Source of the DNA: an uncultured Fibrobacter sp.
GTDB lineage: Bacteria > Fibrobacterota > Fibrobacteria > Fibrobacterales > Fibrobacteraceae
Direction: 5' to 3'
NCBI GenBank assembly: GCA_946408125.1
Contig: CAMJQW010000015.1
Location: forward strand, 1 to 49,838
DNA: 49,838 nucleotides
Shown: in pieces, positions 31,989-40,526 of the stretch
How positions within the stretch are numbered: the first letter of the stretch is position 1
Layout of the letters: each line of letters begins with the position of its first letter
Position numbers and translations under genes: made by a program
Notes under the pieces: model-generated
What the model was told of the DNA's origin: nothing
Databases searched by the model: none
The model's input: only the letters and a program-made list of their open reading frames with translations

Positions 31989-32591
31989 ATGTCCGTAGAA
32001 AATATCTTCTCCACCCTGGAAGAAAAATTTGGCGCGAAGCGCGAGACGCTCGACAAGTGGGGCGTGACCGCCGTCGTGAGTGGAGCCTACCTGCACAATG
32101 TGGTGCAGTTCCTCAAGGATAGCGCCGAAGTGAAGTTTGATATGCTCGTGGATATCGCGGGCATCGATTACCTGACTTACCCGAACCATGAAGGACCTCG
32201 GTTTGCAGTCTCGTACTCCTTCAAGAGCATCAAGACTCCGGGCGCCCGCATCCGTCTGAAGGTGCTGGTCGGCGAGGATTGCCTCAAGGTCCCGACGATT
32301 ACCGACCTCTACGCGAACGCCAACTGGTACGAACGTGAAGTCTACGACCAGTTCGGAATCGTGTTCGAAGGCCATCCGGACCTCCGCCGCCTGTTGAACC
32401 ACGTCGAATTCGTGGGTCATCCGCTCCGCAAGGATTACCCTGCCCAGAAGCGCCAGTGGCTCTCTACCAACGACTACCTGCTCCCGGAACTCGAGAAGCG
32501 TCTCGAGACGCTGGGCTACAAGGTGATCCAGCGTTCCAAGGAAGTGGAACCGAACGATGACGAATTTCTCGAAGGGAGTGTCAAGGCATGA
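31989..32591 (+). CDS. nuoC: NADH-quinone oxidoreductase subunit C
   Basis: This 200-residue peripheral-arm subunit of complex I has the family block DIAGIDYL, YSFKS, and the signature NWYEREVYDQFGIVFEGHPDLRRLLNH (shown here in part: WYEREVYDQFGI), followed by HPLRKDYP. It is a separate protein, not fused to NuoD as in E. coli. AGGAG inside the end of nuoB serves as its ribosome-binding site. Its last 4 nt overlap nuoD. Confidence 0.95.
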   Translation: MSVENIFSTLEEKFGAKRETLDKWGVTAVVSGAYLHNVVQFLKDSAEVKFDMLVDIAGIDYLTYPNHEGPRFAVSYSFKSIKTPGARIRLKVLVGEDCLKVPTITDLYANANWYEREVYDQFGIVFEGHPDLRRLLNHVEFVGHPLRKDYPAQKRQWLSTNDYLLPELEKRLETLGYKVIQRSKEVEPNDDEFLEGSVKA

Positions 32592-33781
32592 TCGTACTAG
32601 ATAAGAATGGCGAAAAGCTTAATCTGATGCCCCTGAACGTGGGCCCGAGCCACCCGGCTACGCACGGATGCTTGCGCTTCATGGCTGCGATGGATGGCGA
32701 AACCATCGTCGCGAGTGTCGAAGAAATCGGCTACCTGCACCGCGGGTTCGAGAAGATGGTGGAACGCGGTACCTGGCAGCAGGTGGTCCCGTATACCGAC
32801 CGCCTCAACTACTGCTCGGCCATCATGAACAATATCGCTTACTGCCGCGCGGTGGAGACGATGTTCGGCATCGAACTGCCGGAACGCACGAAGGTGCTCC
32901 GCGTGATTGTGAACGAACTTTCCCGTATCAACGACCATTTTGTGTGCGTTGCGGCCGCCTTCCAGGATTTGGGCGGTACGACGCCGTTCATGTACGCGTT
33001 CAACCCGCGTGAAGAAATCATGTGCATCTGGGAAAAGCTCACGGGTGCGCGTCTTACCAACAGCTTCGCCCGCATTGGCGGTCTCTATCGCGACAGCTAC
33101 GCCGGATTCGAGAAGGACGTACTTGCGGCGCTCGATTCTACCGAGAAGGCCTTGAAGGACCTTCACGCCTGCTTGGACCGTAACCGCATCTTCCTCGACC
33201 GTACCGTGGGCATCGGCAAGATTTCTGCCGAGAAGGCCATTAGCTACGGCTGGACGGGCCCGTGCCTCCGCGCTTGCGGTGTCGCATCCGACCTGCGCAA
33301 GGACGAACCTTACTACGATTACGAGACTTACGACTGGGAAGTCGTGGTCGGTACGCAGGGTGACTGCAACGACCGCCTCCAGGTGCGCCTCGCCGAAATT
33401 GAGGAATCCGTGAAGATCGTGCGCCAGGCCCTGAAGCGTCTCGCTCCGGGCCCGGTCGACATCGTCGACCCACGCATCCGCGTGCCGGCGCACAAGCTCG
33501 CCTACCAGGATATGGAAGGCCTCATCGGGCGCTTCAAGAGCGTCTACGAAGGCATCCGCGTTCCCGAAGGGGAATACTACAGCGGTAGCGAGTGCGCGAA
33601 TGGCGAACTCGGCTTTACCATCATTAGCGACGGCAGTGGCCATCCGTACCGCATCAAGGTGCGTCCGCCCTGCCTCACGCAGTTCGCCGCATTCCACGAA
33701 CTTGTGGAAGGGGGCCAGCTTGCCGACTCCATGGCCGTACTTTCGGGCCTTAACATCATTGCTGGAGAACTTGACCGATGA
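32588..33781 (+). CDS. nuoD: NADH-quinone oxidoreductase subunit D
   Basis: This 397-residue subunit forms the quinone pocket with NuoB and NuoH. Family marks are NVGPSHPATHG near residue 20 (its His is part of the quinone site), EIGYLHRGFEKM, YTDRLNYCSAIMNN, and the C-terminal SDGSGHPYRIKVRPPCL and NIIAGELDR ending. The start overlaps nuoC by 4 nt (ATGA). The length is typical. Confidence 0.96.
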   Translation: MIVLDKNGEKLNLMPLNVGPSHPATHGCLRFMAAMDGETIVASVEEIGYLHRGFEKMVERGTWQQVVPYTDRLNYCSAIMNNIAYCRAVETMFGIELPERTKVLRVIVNELSRINDHFVCVAAAFQDLGGTTPFMYAFNPREEIMCIWEKLTGARLTNSFARIGGLYRDSYAGFEKDVLAALDSTEKALKDLHACLDRNRIFLDRTVGIGKISAEKAISYGWTGPCLRACGVASDLRKDEPYYDYETYDWEVVVGTQGDCNDRLQVRLAEIEESVKIVRQALKRLAPGPVDIVDPRIRVPAHKLAYQDMEGLIGRFKSVYEGIRVPEGEYYSGSECANGELGFTIISDGSGHPYRIKVRPPCLTQFAAFHELVEGGQLADSMAVLSGLNIIAGELDR

Positions 33782-34839
33782 GAGAACATATTCAAGGTGC
33801 AGTCCAGTTCGTTTCGAACAACCATTTGAAGTTTGACGGTCCCGCAGAACCCATCGCGGCCCTGCCGGATCCGGCGGAAACCTTCGGTCATGTGAACAAG
33901 GAAGTTCCGCAGCCGCCTACCAAGGAAGTGCTTGCGAAGCTTGACACTCCCGAAATCAAGGAACGCTGTGCCGACTTGCTCAGCCGCTATCCCGAAGGCC
34001 AGGGAGCGCTTCTCGAAGTGCTCTGGCTCGTGCAGGGAGTGTTCGGCTGGGTGCCGCGCGAAGGTATTCGCTGGGCGGCCAAGGTTTGCGGTTGCGCGCC
34101 TGCCCATGCGCTCGGTGTCGCGACTTTCTACACCATGTATAACCATGCCCCGAAGGGCAAGTTCCTGCTGCAGTTCTGCCGCAACATCAGCTGCACCATC
34201 AAGGGCGCCCCGAGCATTATCGCCTATGTCGAGAAGAGCCTCAACATCAAGACGGGCGGCACGACTCCGGACGGTCTCTTTACGCTGTTGCAGGTGGAAT
34301 GCCTGGGCAGTTGCGGCAACGGCCCGATGATGCTTGTGAACGACGACTTCGCGACCGATGTCGAGAACGACAAGCTCGTGATGAAGCCGGGCACGACCCT
34401 CACCAAGGAAAGCGTCGATCGCATCCTCAAGTGGTGCTATGCCCACGAGAAGGATATGCCGAAGCACGACGTCCTCGGCGGTACCGTGAAGGGCCACTGC
34501 GGACATCCTGGCGCTCCGGGTGCTACCGCCAAGCCGCAGGTTGCGGATTATGCTCCGCCTTCTCCGGTGCTGAACGTGAAGGCCGAGGCCGACGAGGCCG
34601 GTGCCACGCTCACTTGGAAGGGCGCTCCCGAATTCACGAAGATCGTGGTGGAAAAGAAGAACGGTTCCAAGTGGGAAGTCGTTGGCGAACCCGGCGTGAA
34701 GGACAAGGCGTTTGTGGACGCTGCCGGCAAGGTCGGCGACGTGTACCGCATGATTGCCACTTCCGGTGAACGTACGGCCAAGCCTTCCAAGGAAGCCGTT
34801 ACCACCCAGAAGCCGGCCCCGGTCGAGGAGGGCAAGTAA
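33778..34839 (+). CDS. nuoE: NADH-quinone oxidoreductase subunit E with a C-terminal fibronectin-III-like domain
   Basis: This 353-residue protein is about twice the usual size. The NuoE core (about 55-220) is intact: HALGVATFYTMY and the 2Fe-2S ligands Cys134, Cys139, Cys175 and Cys179 (FCRNISC, ECLGSCGNGP). It forms the N1a centre of the NADH-oxidising module. A His/Gly-rich hinge (about 238-258) leads to a FnIII-like domain (about 259-345): PPSPVLNVKAEADEAG, LTWKG, KIVVEKKNGSKWEVVGE, then YRMIATSG. A FnIII domain on a cytoplasmic complex I subunit is unusual. The N-terminal 50 residues are also extra. The start overlaps nuoD by 4 nt. Confidence 0.93.
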   Translation: MREHIQGAVQFVSNNHLKFDGPAEPIAALPDPAETFGHVNKEVPQPPTKEVLAKLDTPEIKERCADLLSRYPEGQGALLEVLWLVQGVFGWVPREGIRWAAKVCGCAPAHALGVATFYTMYNHAPKGKFLLQFCRNISCTIKGAPSIIAYVEKSLNIKTGGTTPDGLFTLLQVECLGSCGNGPMMLVNDDFATDVENDKLVMKPGTTLTKESVDRILKWCYAHEKDMPKHDVLGGTVKGHCGHPGAPGATAKPQVADYAPPSPVLNVKAEADEAGATLTWKGAPEFTKIVVEKKNGSKWEVVGEPGVKDKAFVDAAGKVGDVYRMIATSGERTAKPSKEAVTTQKPAPVEEGK

Positions 34840-34841
34840 TT

Positions 34842-36149
34842 ATGGCAGAAGTAGTAAAAGTTTGTACGCAGAACTTTGGCAAGGGCGCCCAGGACATTGA
34901 AGTCTACAAGAAGCTGGGCGGCTATGCGAATATTTCCGAACGCCTGTTCGAGATGAGCCAGTTCGAGCTCATCGACTACGTGCAGCGTTCTAACCTCCGT
35001 GGCCGCGGCGGTGCAGGCTTCCCGACCGGTATGAAGTGGAGCTTCGTGCCCCGCAATTCCGGCAAGCCCGTCTACATCGTCGTGAACGCTGACGAAGGCG
35101 AAGGCGGTACGTTCAAGGATCACTTCCTGATGATGGAAGATCCGCACCGCCTTATTGAAGGCCTGATTATCGCCGCCTGGGCGCTCGGTTCCCGTGCCGC
35201 CTACATTTACGTGCGCGGTGAGTTCCTGCCCTGCATCGAGAGCCTCAACAAGGCCTTGAACCAGGCGTACGCCGCCGGTTACCTCGGCGAGAACATCATG
35301 GGCACCAAGTTCTGTTTCGACATCTTCGTGCATCGTGGTGCCGGCGCCTACATTTGCGGTGAAGAAACTGCTTTGATTAACTCGCTCGAAGGCCAGAAGG
35401 GCCAGCCGCGACTCAAGCCGCCTTTCCCGGCGGTGAGCGGTGCGTGGAAGTCCCCGACCTGCGTGAACAACGTCGAGACCATCATGAGCCTCCCGTGGAT
35501 CCTGCAACACGACCCGAGCGAATACGCCAAGATGGGTACGCCTCGTGCCGGTGGTACGAAGGTGTTCTGCATCTCGGGCGACGTGAAGAATCCGGGCGTG
35601 TACGAGGCTCCTCTCGGCACTCCGATGATGACGATGATCAACGACTACGCCGGCGGCGTCGTGGGCGGCAAGCTCAAGGCTGTGCTTCCGGGCGGTTCCT
35701 CGTGCGCTCCGCTGACAGCCGAAGAAGCGGCTGTCGCGACGATGGACTACGAGTGCCTCGCCTCGATGAAGACGATGTTCGGTTCGGGCGCCATGATCAT
35801 TATCAACGATACGCACAACATGGTGGACCTGCTGAATTGCCTCGGCAACTTCTACAGCCACGAATCCTGCGGTCAGTGCACTCCGTGCCGTGAAGGTACG
35901 GGCCTGTTGCACCGCATCTTGAATCTGATCGTCGATGGCAAGGGCCACGACGGTGACGTGGAACTGATGCAGAGCCTCTGCGGCGGCTTTGGCGGCGTGA
36001 CGATTTGCCCGCTGTCCATTTCGCTCGGCGGTCCGGTCGGCAGTTACACGGCGAAGTTCCGCGCGGACTTCGATGAATATATCGCGAAGAATCCCGACCA
36101 CGCCAAGCCGCGTGTTCAAGAAACCTATCGTCCTGGAATTTTCTGGTAA
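34842..36149 (+). CDS. nuoF: NADH-quinone oxidoreductase subunit F
   Basis: This 435-residue subunit binds NADH and FMN and holds cluster N3. It has the NADH/FMN glycine-rich block SNLRGRGGAGFPTGMKW near residue 55, NADEGEGGTFKD, a GAGAYICGEETAL segment, and the 4Fe-4S ligands in ESCGQCTPCREGTG plus the later Cys in VTICPLS. It starts 2 nt after nuoE. Confidence 0.96.
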   Translation: MAEVVKVCTQNFGKGAQDIEVYKKLGGYANISERLFEMSQFELIDYVQRSNLRGRGGAGFPTGMKWSFVPRNSGKPVYIVVNADEGEGGTFKDHFLMMEDPHRLIEGLIIAAWALGSRAAYIYVRGEFLPCIESLNKALNQAYAAGYLGENIMGTKFCFDIFVHRGAGAYICGEETALINSLEGQKGQPRLKPPFPAVSGAWKSPTCVNNVETIMSLPWILQHDPSEYAKMGTPRAGGTKVFCISGDVKNPGVYEAPLGTPMMTMINDYAGGVVGGKLKAVLPGGSSCAPLTAEEAAVATMDYECLASMKTMFGSGAMIIINDTHNMVDLLNCLGNFYSHESCGQCTPCREGTGLLHRILNLIVDGKGHDGDVELMQSLCGGFGGVTICPLSISLGGPVGSYTAKFRADFDEYIAKNPDHAKPRVQETYRPGIFW

Positions 36150-36153
36150 TATT

Positions 36154-37746
36154 ATGAGTAACTACTACAACATGCCGAAACTCCCGACCGAGAATAGCCC
36201 GAAGGTGGAAATCTTCGTGGACGACAAGCCGGTGATGGTTCCTGGCGATACGAACCTCCTCGAAGCCCTCAAGGCTGTCGGGATTGAAACTCCCCACGTA
36301 TGTTACCATCCTTACCTTCCGGTATCGGGTAACTGCCGCCAGTGCCTGGTGGAACAGGAAGGCCCGCGTGGCCGCATGCTCGTGATTGCATGCTATACGC
36401 CGGTCGCCCCAGGAATGAAAATCTACACTCCGGCTTCCAGCGCCCGCGTGAAAAACGCCCGCAAGGCTACGCAGGAGTTCATGCTGGTGAACCACCCGCT
36501 CGATTGCCCCATCTGCGACAAGGCCGGTGAATGCACTTTGCAGGAAAACTACATGGAAGCGGGCCAGAACGAGTCCCGCATGCGCCCCGAATACGGCAAG
36601 AACTACCACGGCAATCCGGCCCACCAGTTCATTGACGCGAAGGGCCAGCTCCGTGGCGGCAAGCATGTGGACTTGGGCCCCCGCGTGTTGCTCGACGAAG
36701 AACGCTGCGTGCAGTGCGACCGTTGCGTGCGCTTTATGCGCAGCATCGCGAAGGATGAACAGCTGCAGCTCGCTGGCCGTGCCGACCATACCTACATCAC
36801 CACGTTCCCGGGCGAAAAGCTCGATCACGAATATGACCTCTGCGTCACGGACGTGTGCCCGGTGGGTGCGATGACTGCGAAGTACTTCCGCTTCCAGAAG
36901 CGCGTATGGCTCCTTTCTCACACGCCGACCGTCTCGATGGACGATTCCCTCGGTGCGAACATCTGGCTTGACTATGCCGACGGCCACATCTACCGCGTGA
37001 TGCCGCGCTGCAATCCCGAAGTGAACCGCAGCTGGCTTTCCAACACGAGCCGCCTCGCGTTCCAGAACTTTGACAAGAACCGCTTGCCTTCGATGGATGT
37101 TCACAAGGTGACTCTCGGCAAGGGCAAGGTCGCCCTCGTTGCCGGCGGTTCCTGCACGATGGAAGATCTCGCTGCGCTCCGCATGTTCAAGGAAACCCTC
37201 GGCGACCGTGCGGAACTCTTCGGCGGCTCGCTTTTGAAGGTGGGCAAGCCCGACGGTATCGCGATGAGCGGTGACCCGGTGGCTAACCGCGCCGGCCTGA
37301 AGCTCATGGGCTTTGCGGATGTTTCCGAGTTCATGAAGCGTGCTTCCGAATTCGAGTCCCTGATTACCGTGAACGCGAACCTCTTCGGTGAAGATCCCGC
37401 GGCGGCCAAGGTGCTCGAAAAGATCAATACCCGCGTGGCCATTTCTCCGTTTGACGACGAGACTGTCAAGAAAGCGACCATCGCCATCGGCGTTCGCCAT
37501 TGGAGCGAAGTCCAGGGCACGATGGTCAACAGCCTGAACATCTTGCAGAAGTTGAATGCCTGCCCGGTATGCCCCGATGAAAATCTCTGGGCTCCGTATG
37601 CAGTTCTTTCTTACATGGCGGGTACGAAGTTCGAATGCGCCTGCGAGGCTTTCAAGAAAGTGGGCGAGTACGTCCCTGCACTTGCGGGCCTTACCTACGA
37701 CGCCATCAAGAGTACCGGCAAGCTCCTCGAAGGAGGTGAAGCATAA
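36154..37746 (+). CDS. nuoG: NADH-quinone oxidoreductase subunit G, short form
   Basis: This 530-residue subunit carries the 2Fe-2S centre (Cys in HVCYHPYLPVSGNCRQCLVE and later IACYTPV), the His-ligated cluster (HPLDCPICDKAGEC) and a ferredoxin-like cluster (CVQCDRCVRF ... CVTDVCPVG). The molybdopterin-like C-terminal domain (about 230-530) is much shorter than in E. coli NuoG (about 908 residues). The start at 36154 lies 4 nt after nuoF; an upstream in-frame extension would overlap nuoF by 77 nt. The stop TAA shares its last base with the nuoH ATG. Confidence 0.94.
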   Translation: MSNYYNMPKLPTENSPKVEIFVDDKPVMVPGDTNLLEALKAVGIETPHVCYHPYLPVSGNCRQCLVEQEGPRGRMLVIACYTPVAPGMKIYTPASSARVKNARKATQEFMLVNHPLDCPICDKAGECTLQENYMEAGQNESRMRPEYGKNYHGNPAHQFIDAKGQLRGGKHVDLGPRVLLDEERCVQCDRCVRFMRSIAKDEQLQLAGRADHTYITTFPGEKLDHEYDLCVTDVCPVGAMTAKYFRFQKRVWLLSHTPTVSMDDSLGANIWLDYADGHIYRVMPRCNPEVNRSWLSNTSRLAFQNFDKNRLPSMDVHKVTLGKGKVALVAGGSCTMEDLAALRMFKETLGDRAELFGGSLLKVGKPDGIAMSGDPVANRAGLKLMGFADVSEFMKRASEFESLITVNANLFGEDPAAAKVLEKINTRVAISPFDDETVKKATIAIGVRHWSEVQGTMVNSLNILQKLNACPVCPDENLWAPYAVLSYMAGTKFECACEAFKKVGEYVPALAGLTYDAIKSTGKLLEGGEA

Positions 37747-39101
37747 TGGATATTATCGAATCCAAAACCTGGATAGAATGGGTCATCACGATAGCGAAGT
37801 TTGGCTTCTGCTTCGTGCCGGTCCTTTACATCCTTCTGTTGATTCCCATGGAACGCCGCGGCGCAGGGTTCATGCAGGACCGTCAGGGCCCGAACCGTTC
37901 TTACATCAAGATTCCTTATTTCGGCAAGATCCGCCTGTTCGGTTACGTGCAGAACATGTGTGACGGTACCAAGCTGTTCTTCAAGGAACAGTTTGCGCCG
38001 GCCGGCGTGAACAGGGTCTTGTATCGCGTGGCTCCGGCGATCCCGTTTGCCATCGTGTTCCTTTCTCCCTGCGTGATTCCGTGGTTCGGCCCGATGGTGT
38101 TCGAATGGGGCGGCCAGACCGTCCGCATTGCGGGCTCTATCGTCGATTCCGACGTGGGCGTGCTCCTGCTGTTCGGTTTCAGCTCGCTTTCCGCTTTCGG
38201 TGCGATGCTGGCCGGTTGGGCTTCCAAGTCCAAGTACAGCTTCCTCGGTGCGCTGCGTACGAGTTCTATGACCATCAGCTATGAAGTCTGCCTCGGTCTT
38301 TCGATGATGGGCCTCCTCGTGCTGGTCGGCTCCTTCAACCTGACGGACATTGTGAACTGGCAGGAACACCACGTGTGGGGTATCGTTGCCCAGCCGGTGG
38401 CGTTCTTCTGCTTCCTTATCGCGGCTATCGCCGAGACCGGCCGCGCTCCGTTCGATGTGGCCGAAGGTGAACCCGAACTGGTCGCCGGTTACCATACCGA
38501 ATATGGCGCCATGCAGTTCGGCCTGTTCTACATGGGTGAATACTCCCACATCTGCATCAACAGCTTCCTTGTCGCGACGCTCTTCCTGGGCGGCTATGCA
38601 GTTCCGTTCGTAACGACCGAGACGATGCAGGCCCACATGGGCGGCACGCTCGCCATCCTGTGCGGCGTCCTCGCGTTCCTCGGGCTTGCGTTCTTGCACA
38701 TGATTTACCGCTATTCCAGAAAGCTCAAGGCGACGAACCTCACGAACCGTTTCGAAATTCTCCGTGAATACCAACTCTACAAGATTGTCGCTTGGATTGC
38801 TGTCGTGGTGTTCATCGCCCTCGGCGTGAGCTCCTGGTTCTTCTACGATCCGTCCAAGTTCGTGGTCAACGGATTTGCCGTGGGCAGCCTTGCCACGGCA
38901 GTGGGCACCGCCCTCATCCACCTGCTGGTGCTTGTGGTCAAGAGCGTGTTTTTCTGCTGGGTGTGGATCTGGGTCCGCTGGACTCTCCCGCGCTTCCGCT
39001 ATGACCATGTGATGCACCTGGGTTGGAAGATTATCCTGAACATCGCCCTCATCAACCTCGTGGTGACTGCGGTCATCGCCAAACTCGTAGGGGGTAACTA
39101 A
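37746..39101 (+). CDS. nuoH: NADH-quinone oxidoreductase subunit H with an inserted membrane segment pair
   Basis: This 451-residue membrane subunit forms the quinone channel; most homologues have about 320-350 residues. Conserved parts are IPMERRGAGFMQDRQGPNR (shown whole, 19 residues) near the N terminus, IAAIAETGRAPFDVAEGEPELVAG in the middle (AETGRAPFD core) and RWTLPRFRYDHVM near the end. About 90 residues (roughly 290-375) are inserted between the last two blocks, with two extra hydrophobic stretches (LAILCGVLAFLGLAFLHMIY and IVAWIAVVVFIALGV) and a charged loop. The frame is intact across it. It overlaps nuoG and nuoI by 1 nt each. Confidence 0.94.
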   Translation: MDIIESKTWIEWVITIAKFGFCFVPVLYILLLIPMERRGAGFMQDRQGPNRSYIKIPYFGKIRLFGYVQNMCDGTKLFFKEQFAPAGVNRVLYRVAPAIPFAIVFLSPCVIPWFGPMVFEWGGQTVRIAGSIVDSDVGVLLLFGFSSLSAFGAMLAGWASKSKYSFLGALRTSSMTISYEVCLGLSMMGLLVLVGSFNLTDIVNWQEHHVWGIVAQPVAFFCFLIAAIAETGRAPFDVAEGEPELVAGYHTEYGAMQFGLFYMGEYSHICINSFLVATLFLGGYAVPFVTTETMQAHMGGTLAILCGVLAFLGLAFLHMIYRYSRKLKATNLTNRFEILREYQLYKIVAWIAVVVFIALGVSSWFFYDPSKFVVNGFAVGSLATAVGTALIHLLVLVVKSVFFCWVWIWVRWTLPRFRYDHVMHLGWKIILNIALINLVVTAVIAKLVGGN

Positions 39102-39667
39102 TGCGCATTATTAAACAGAGACCTATGGACTGGGTGGAACGCCTCTACATCTTCGAAGCGCTCCGCGGTCTTTTCACGACTCTCAAGCATGCGGCTCGTG
39201 GTCTTTTCCGCTACGAGACCCTGCCGACGATTTCTTATCCGGAAGGCCAGCCTGAAGTTCGCAATACCTACCGCGCCAAGCATCGCTTGATGCTGCGCCC
39301 GGATGGAACGCCCCGTTGCGTTGCCTGCGGTATGTGCGCTGCGGCATGCCCTGCCCACTGCATCTTTATCGAGGCGACGGCCAGCGATGACCCGCGCATC
39401 GAAAAGAAGGTGAAGCGTTTCGATATCGACCACCTGACCTGCGTGTTCTGCGGCCTTTGCGCCGAAGCCTGCCCGGTGGACGCTCTCCGCATGGATACCA
39501 AGAAGATTTCCTTTATGCACCGCACCCGCGAAGATTTCGTCGCCCATCTGGAAGACCTCACCAACTGGGATCCGAAGGATTACCCGGACGACGAACAGAG
39601 CCAGGTGGCTCCGGGCGGCAAGAAGAATGCCGAGGCCCTCGAGGTCTGGGGAATGGAGGTTAAATAA
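39101..39667 (+). CDS. nuoI: NADH-quinone oxidoreductase subunit I
   Basis: This 188-residue subunit holds two 4Fe-4S clusters (N6a, N6b) in the ferredoxin-type motifs CVACGMCAAACPAHC (near 70) and CVFCGLCAEACPVDAL (near 115). They link NuoG to NuoB. The start shares one base with the nuoH stop, and the end shares one with nuoJ. Confidence 0.96.
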   Translation: MRIIKQRPMDWVERLYIFEALRGLFTTLKHAARGLFRYETLPTISYPEGQPEVRNTYRAKHRLMLRPDGTPRCVACGMCAAACPAHCIFIEATASDDPRIEKKVKRFDIDHLTCVFCGLCAEACPVDALRMDTKKISFMHRTREDFVAHLEDLTNWDPKDYPDDEQSQVAPGGKKNAEALEVWGMEVK

Positions 39668-40209
39668 TGCTCGCTCTCATCTACTTTATCATCCTCGCGG
39701 TTGTCGCCCTCGGTGCGGCGGTCTGCGTGTTCCTGAGCCGCCACCCGCTTTACGGCGCGCTTTCGCTGGTGACTTCGATGGTCGCTCTCGCCGGCATTTA
39801 CGGCCTTATCGGGAGCCCGTTCCTCGGAGTCGTTCAGATCATGGTCTACGCCGGTGCCATCATGATGCTCGTGACGTTCGTGATCATGGTGCTGAATGGT
39901 GCCCGCGATTCCAAGACGCCGATGTTCGACAAGGTGTCGCTCTTTATCATCCCGGCAGTGCTCGTGCTCGCGGGTCTCGTGGGCTTTGCCTTGACCCGTG
40001 CCCCGCTCGCTTTCGACGCGACGACTCTCCGCGGTTCCGTGGCCCTCACTTCGCGCACGCTGTTCGATGTCGCCCAGACGGGTCCGGGTTACTTCGTGCT
40101 GTTCGAAGTCCTCGGCTTGCTGCTGCTTTCCGCGATGGTTGCCGCCGTGCTCCTTGCCAAGAAGCGCCTCGGCTCCGTTGATACCGAAAATACGGAGGAA
40201 TCTCACTAA
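39667..40209 (+). CDS. nuoJ: NADH-quinone oxidoreductase subunit J
   Basis: This 180-residue membrane subunit has about five helices. Recognisable parts are the second helix region NPLYGAL-like HPLYGALSLVTSM and the conserved IMVYAGAIMMLVTFVIM, whose pi-bulge helix is central to coupling. It shares one base with each of nuoI and nuoK. Confidence 0.95.
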   Translation: MLALIYFIILAVVALGAAVCVFLSRHPLYGALSLVTSMVALAGIYGLIGSPFLGVVQIMVYAGAIMMLVTFVIMVLNGARDSKTPMFDKVSLFIIPAVLVLAGLVGFALTRAPLAFDATTLRGSVALTSRTLFDVAQTGPGYFVLFEVLGLLLLSAMVAAVLLAKKRLGSVDTENTEESH

Positions 40210-40523
40210 TGGAACTCCAACCGATTTACATCCAGATTCTCGCGCTCGCGATTTTCGCCCTCGGTCTCATGACGGCGATTTCGCGCCGCAACCTGTTCTT
40301 CGTGCTCATGGGCGTCGAGCTTGCCCTGAACGCGGTGAACCTTTCCTTCATCGGTTTCGCGAAGACCCTGCCCGCCGAAATGAGTATCACGGGCCAGATT
40401 GTCCCGCTGTTCTCCATCGCGGTTGCCGCCGCTGAGGCGTGCGTCGGTTTCGCGATGCTCATCCTGCTGTTCCGCAAGAAGGAAAGCGTGGATTCCGATA
40501 ACTATTCGAATATGAAGGGGTAA
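40209..40523 (+). CDS. nuoK: NADH-quinone oxidoreductase subunit K
   Basis: This 104-residue three-helix membrane subunit has the conserved membrane glutamates: one in LMGVELALNAVNL and one in AAAEACVGFAMLI. These take part in proton transfer. Length and position between nuoJ and nuoL are normal. Confidence 0.96.
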   Translation: MELQPIYIQILALAIFALGLMTAISRRNLFFVLMGVELALNAVNLSFIGFAKTLPAEMSITGQIVPLFSIAVAAAEACVGFAMLILLFRKKESVDSDNYSNMKG

Positions 40524-40526
40524 CCA

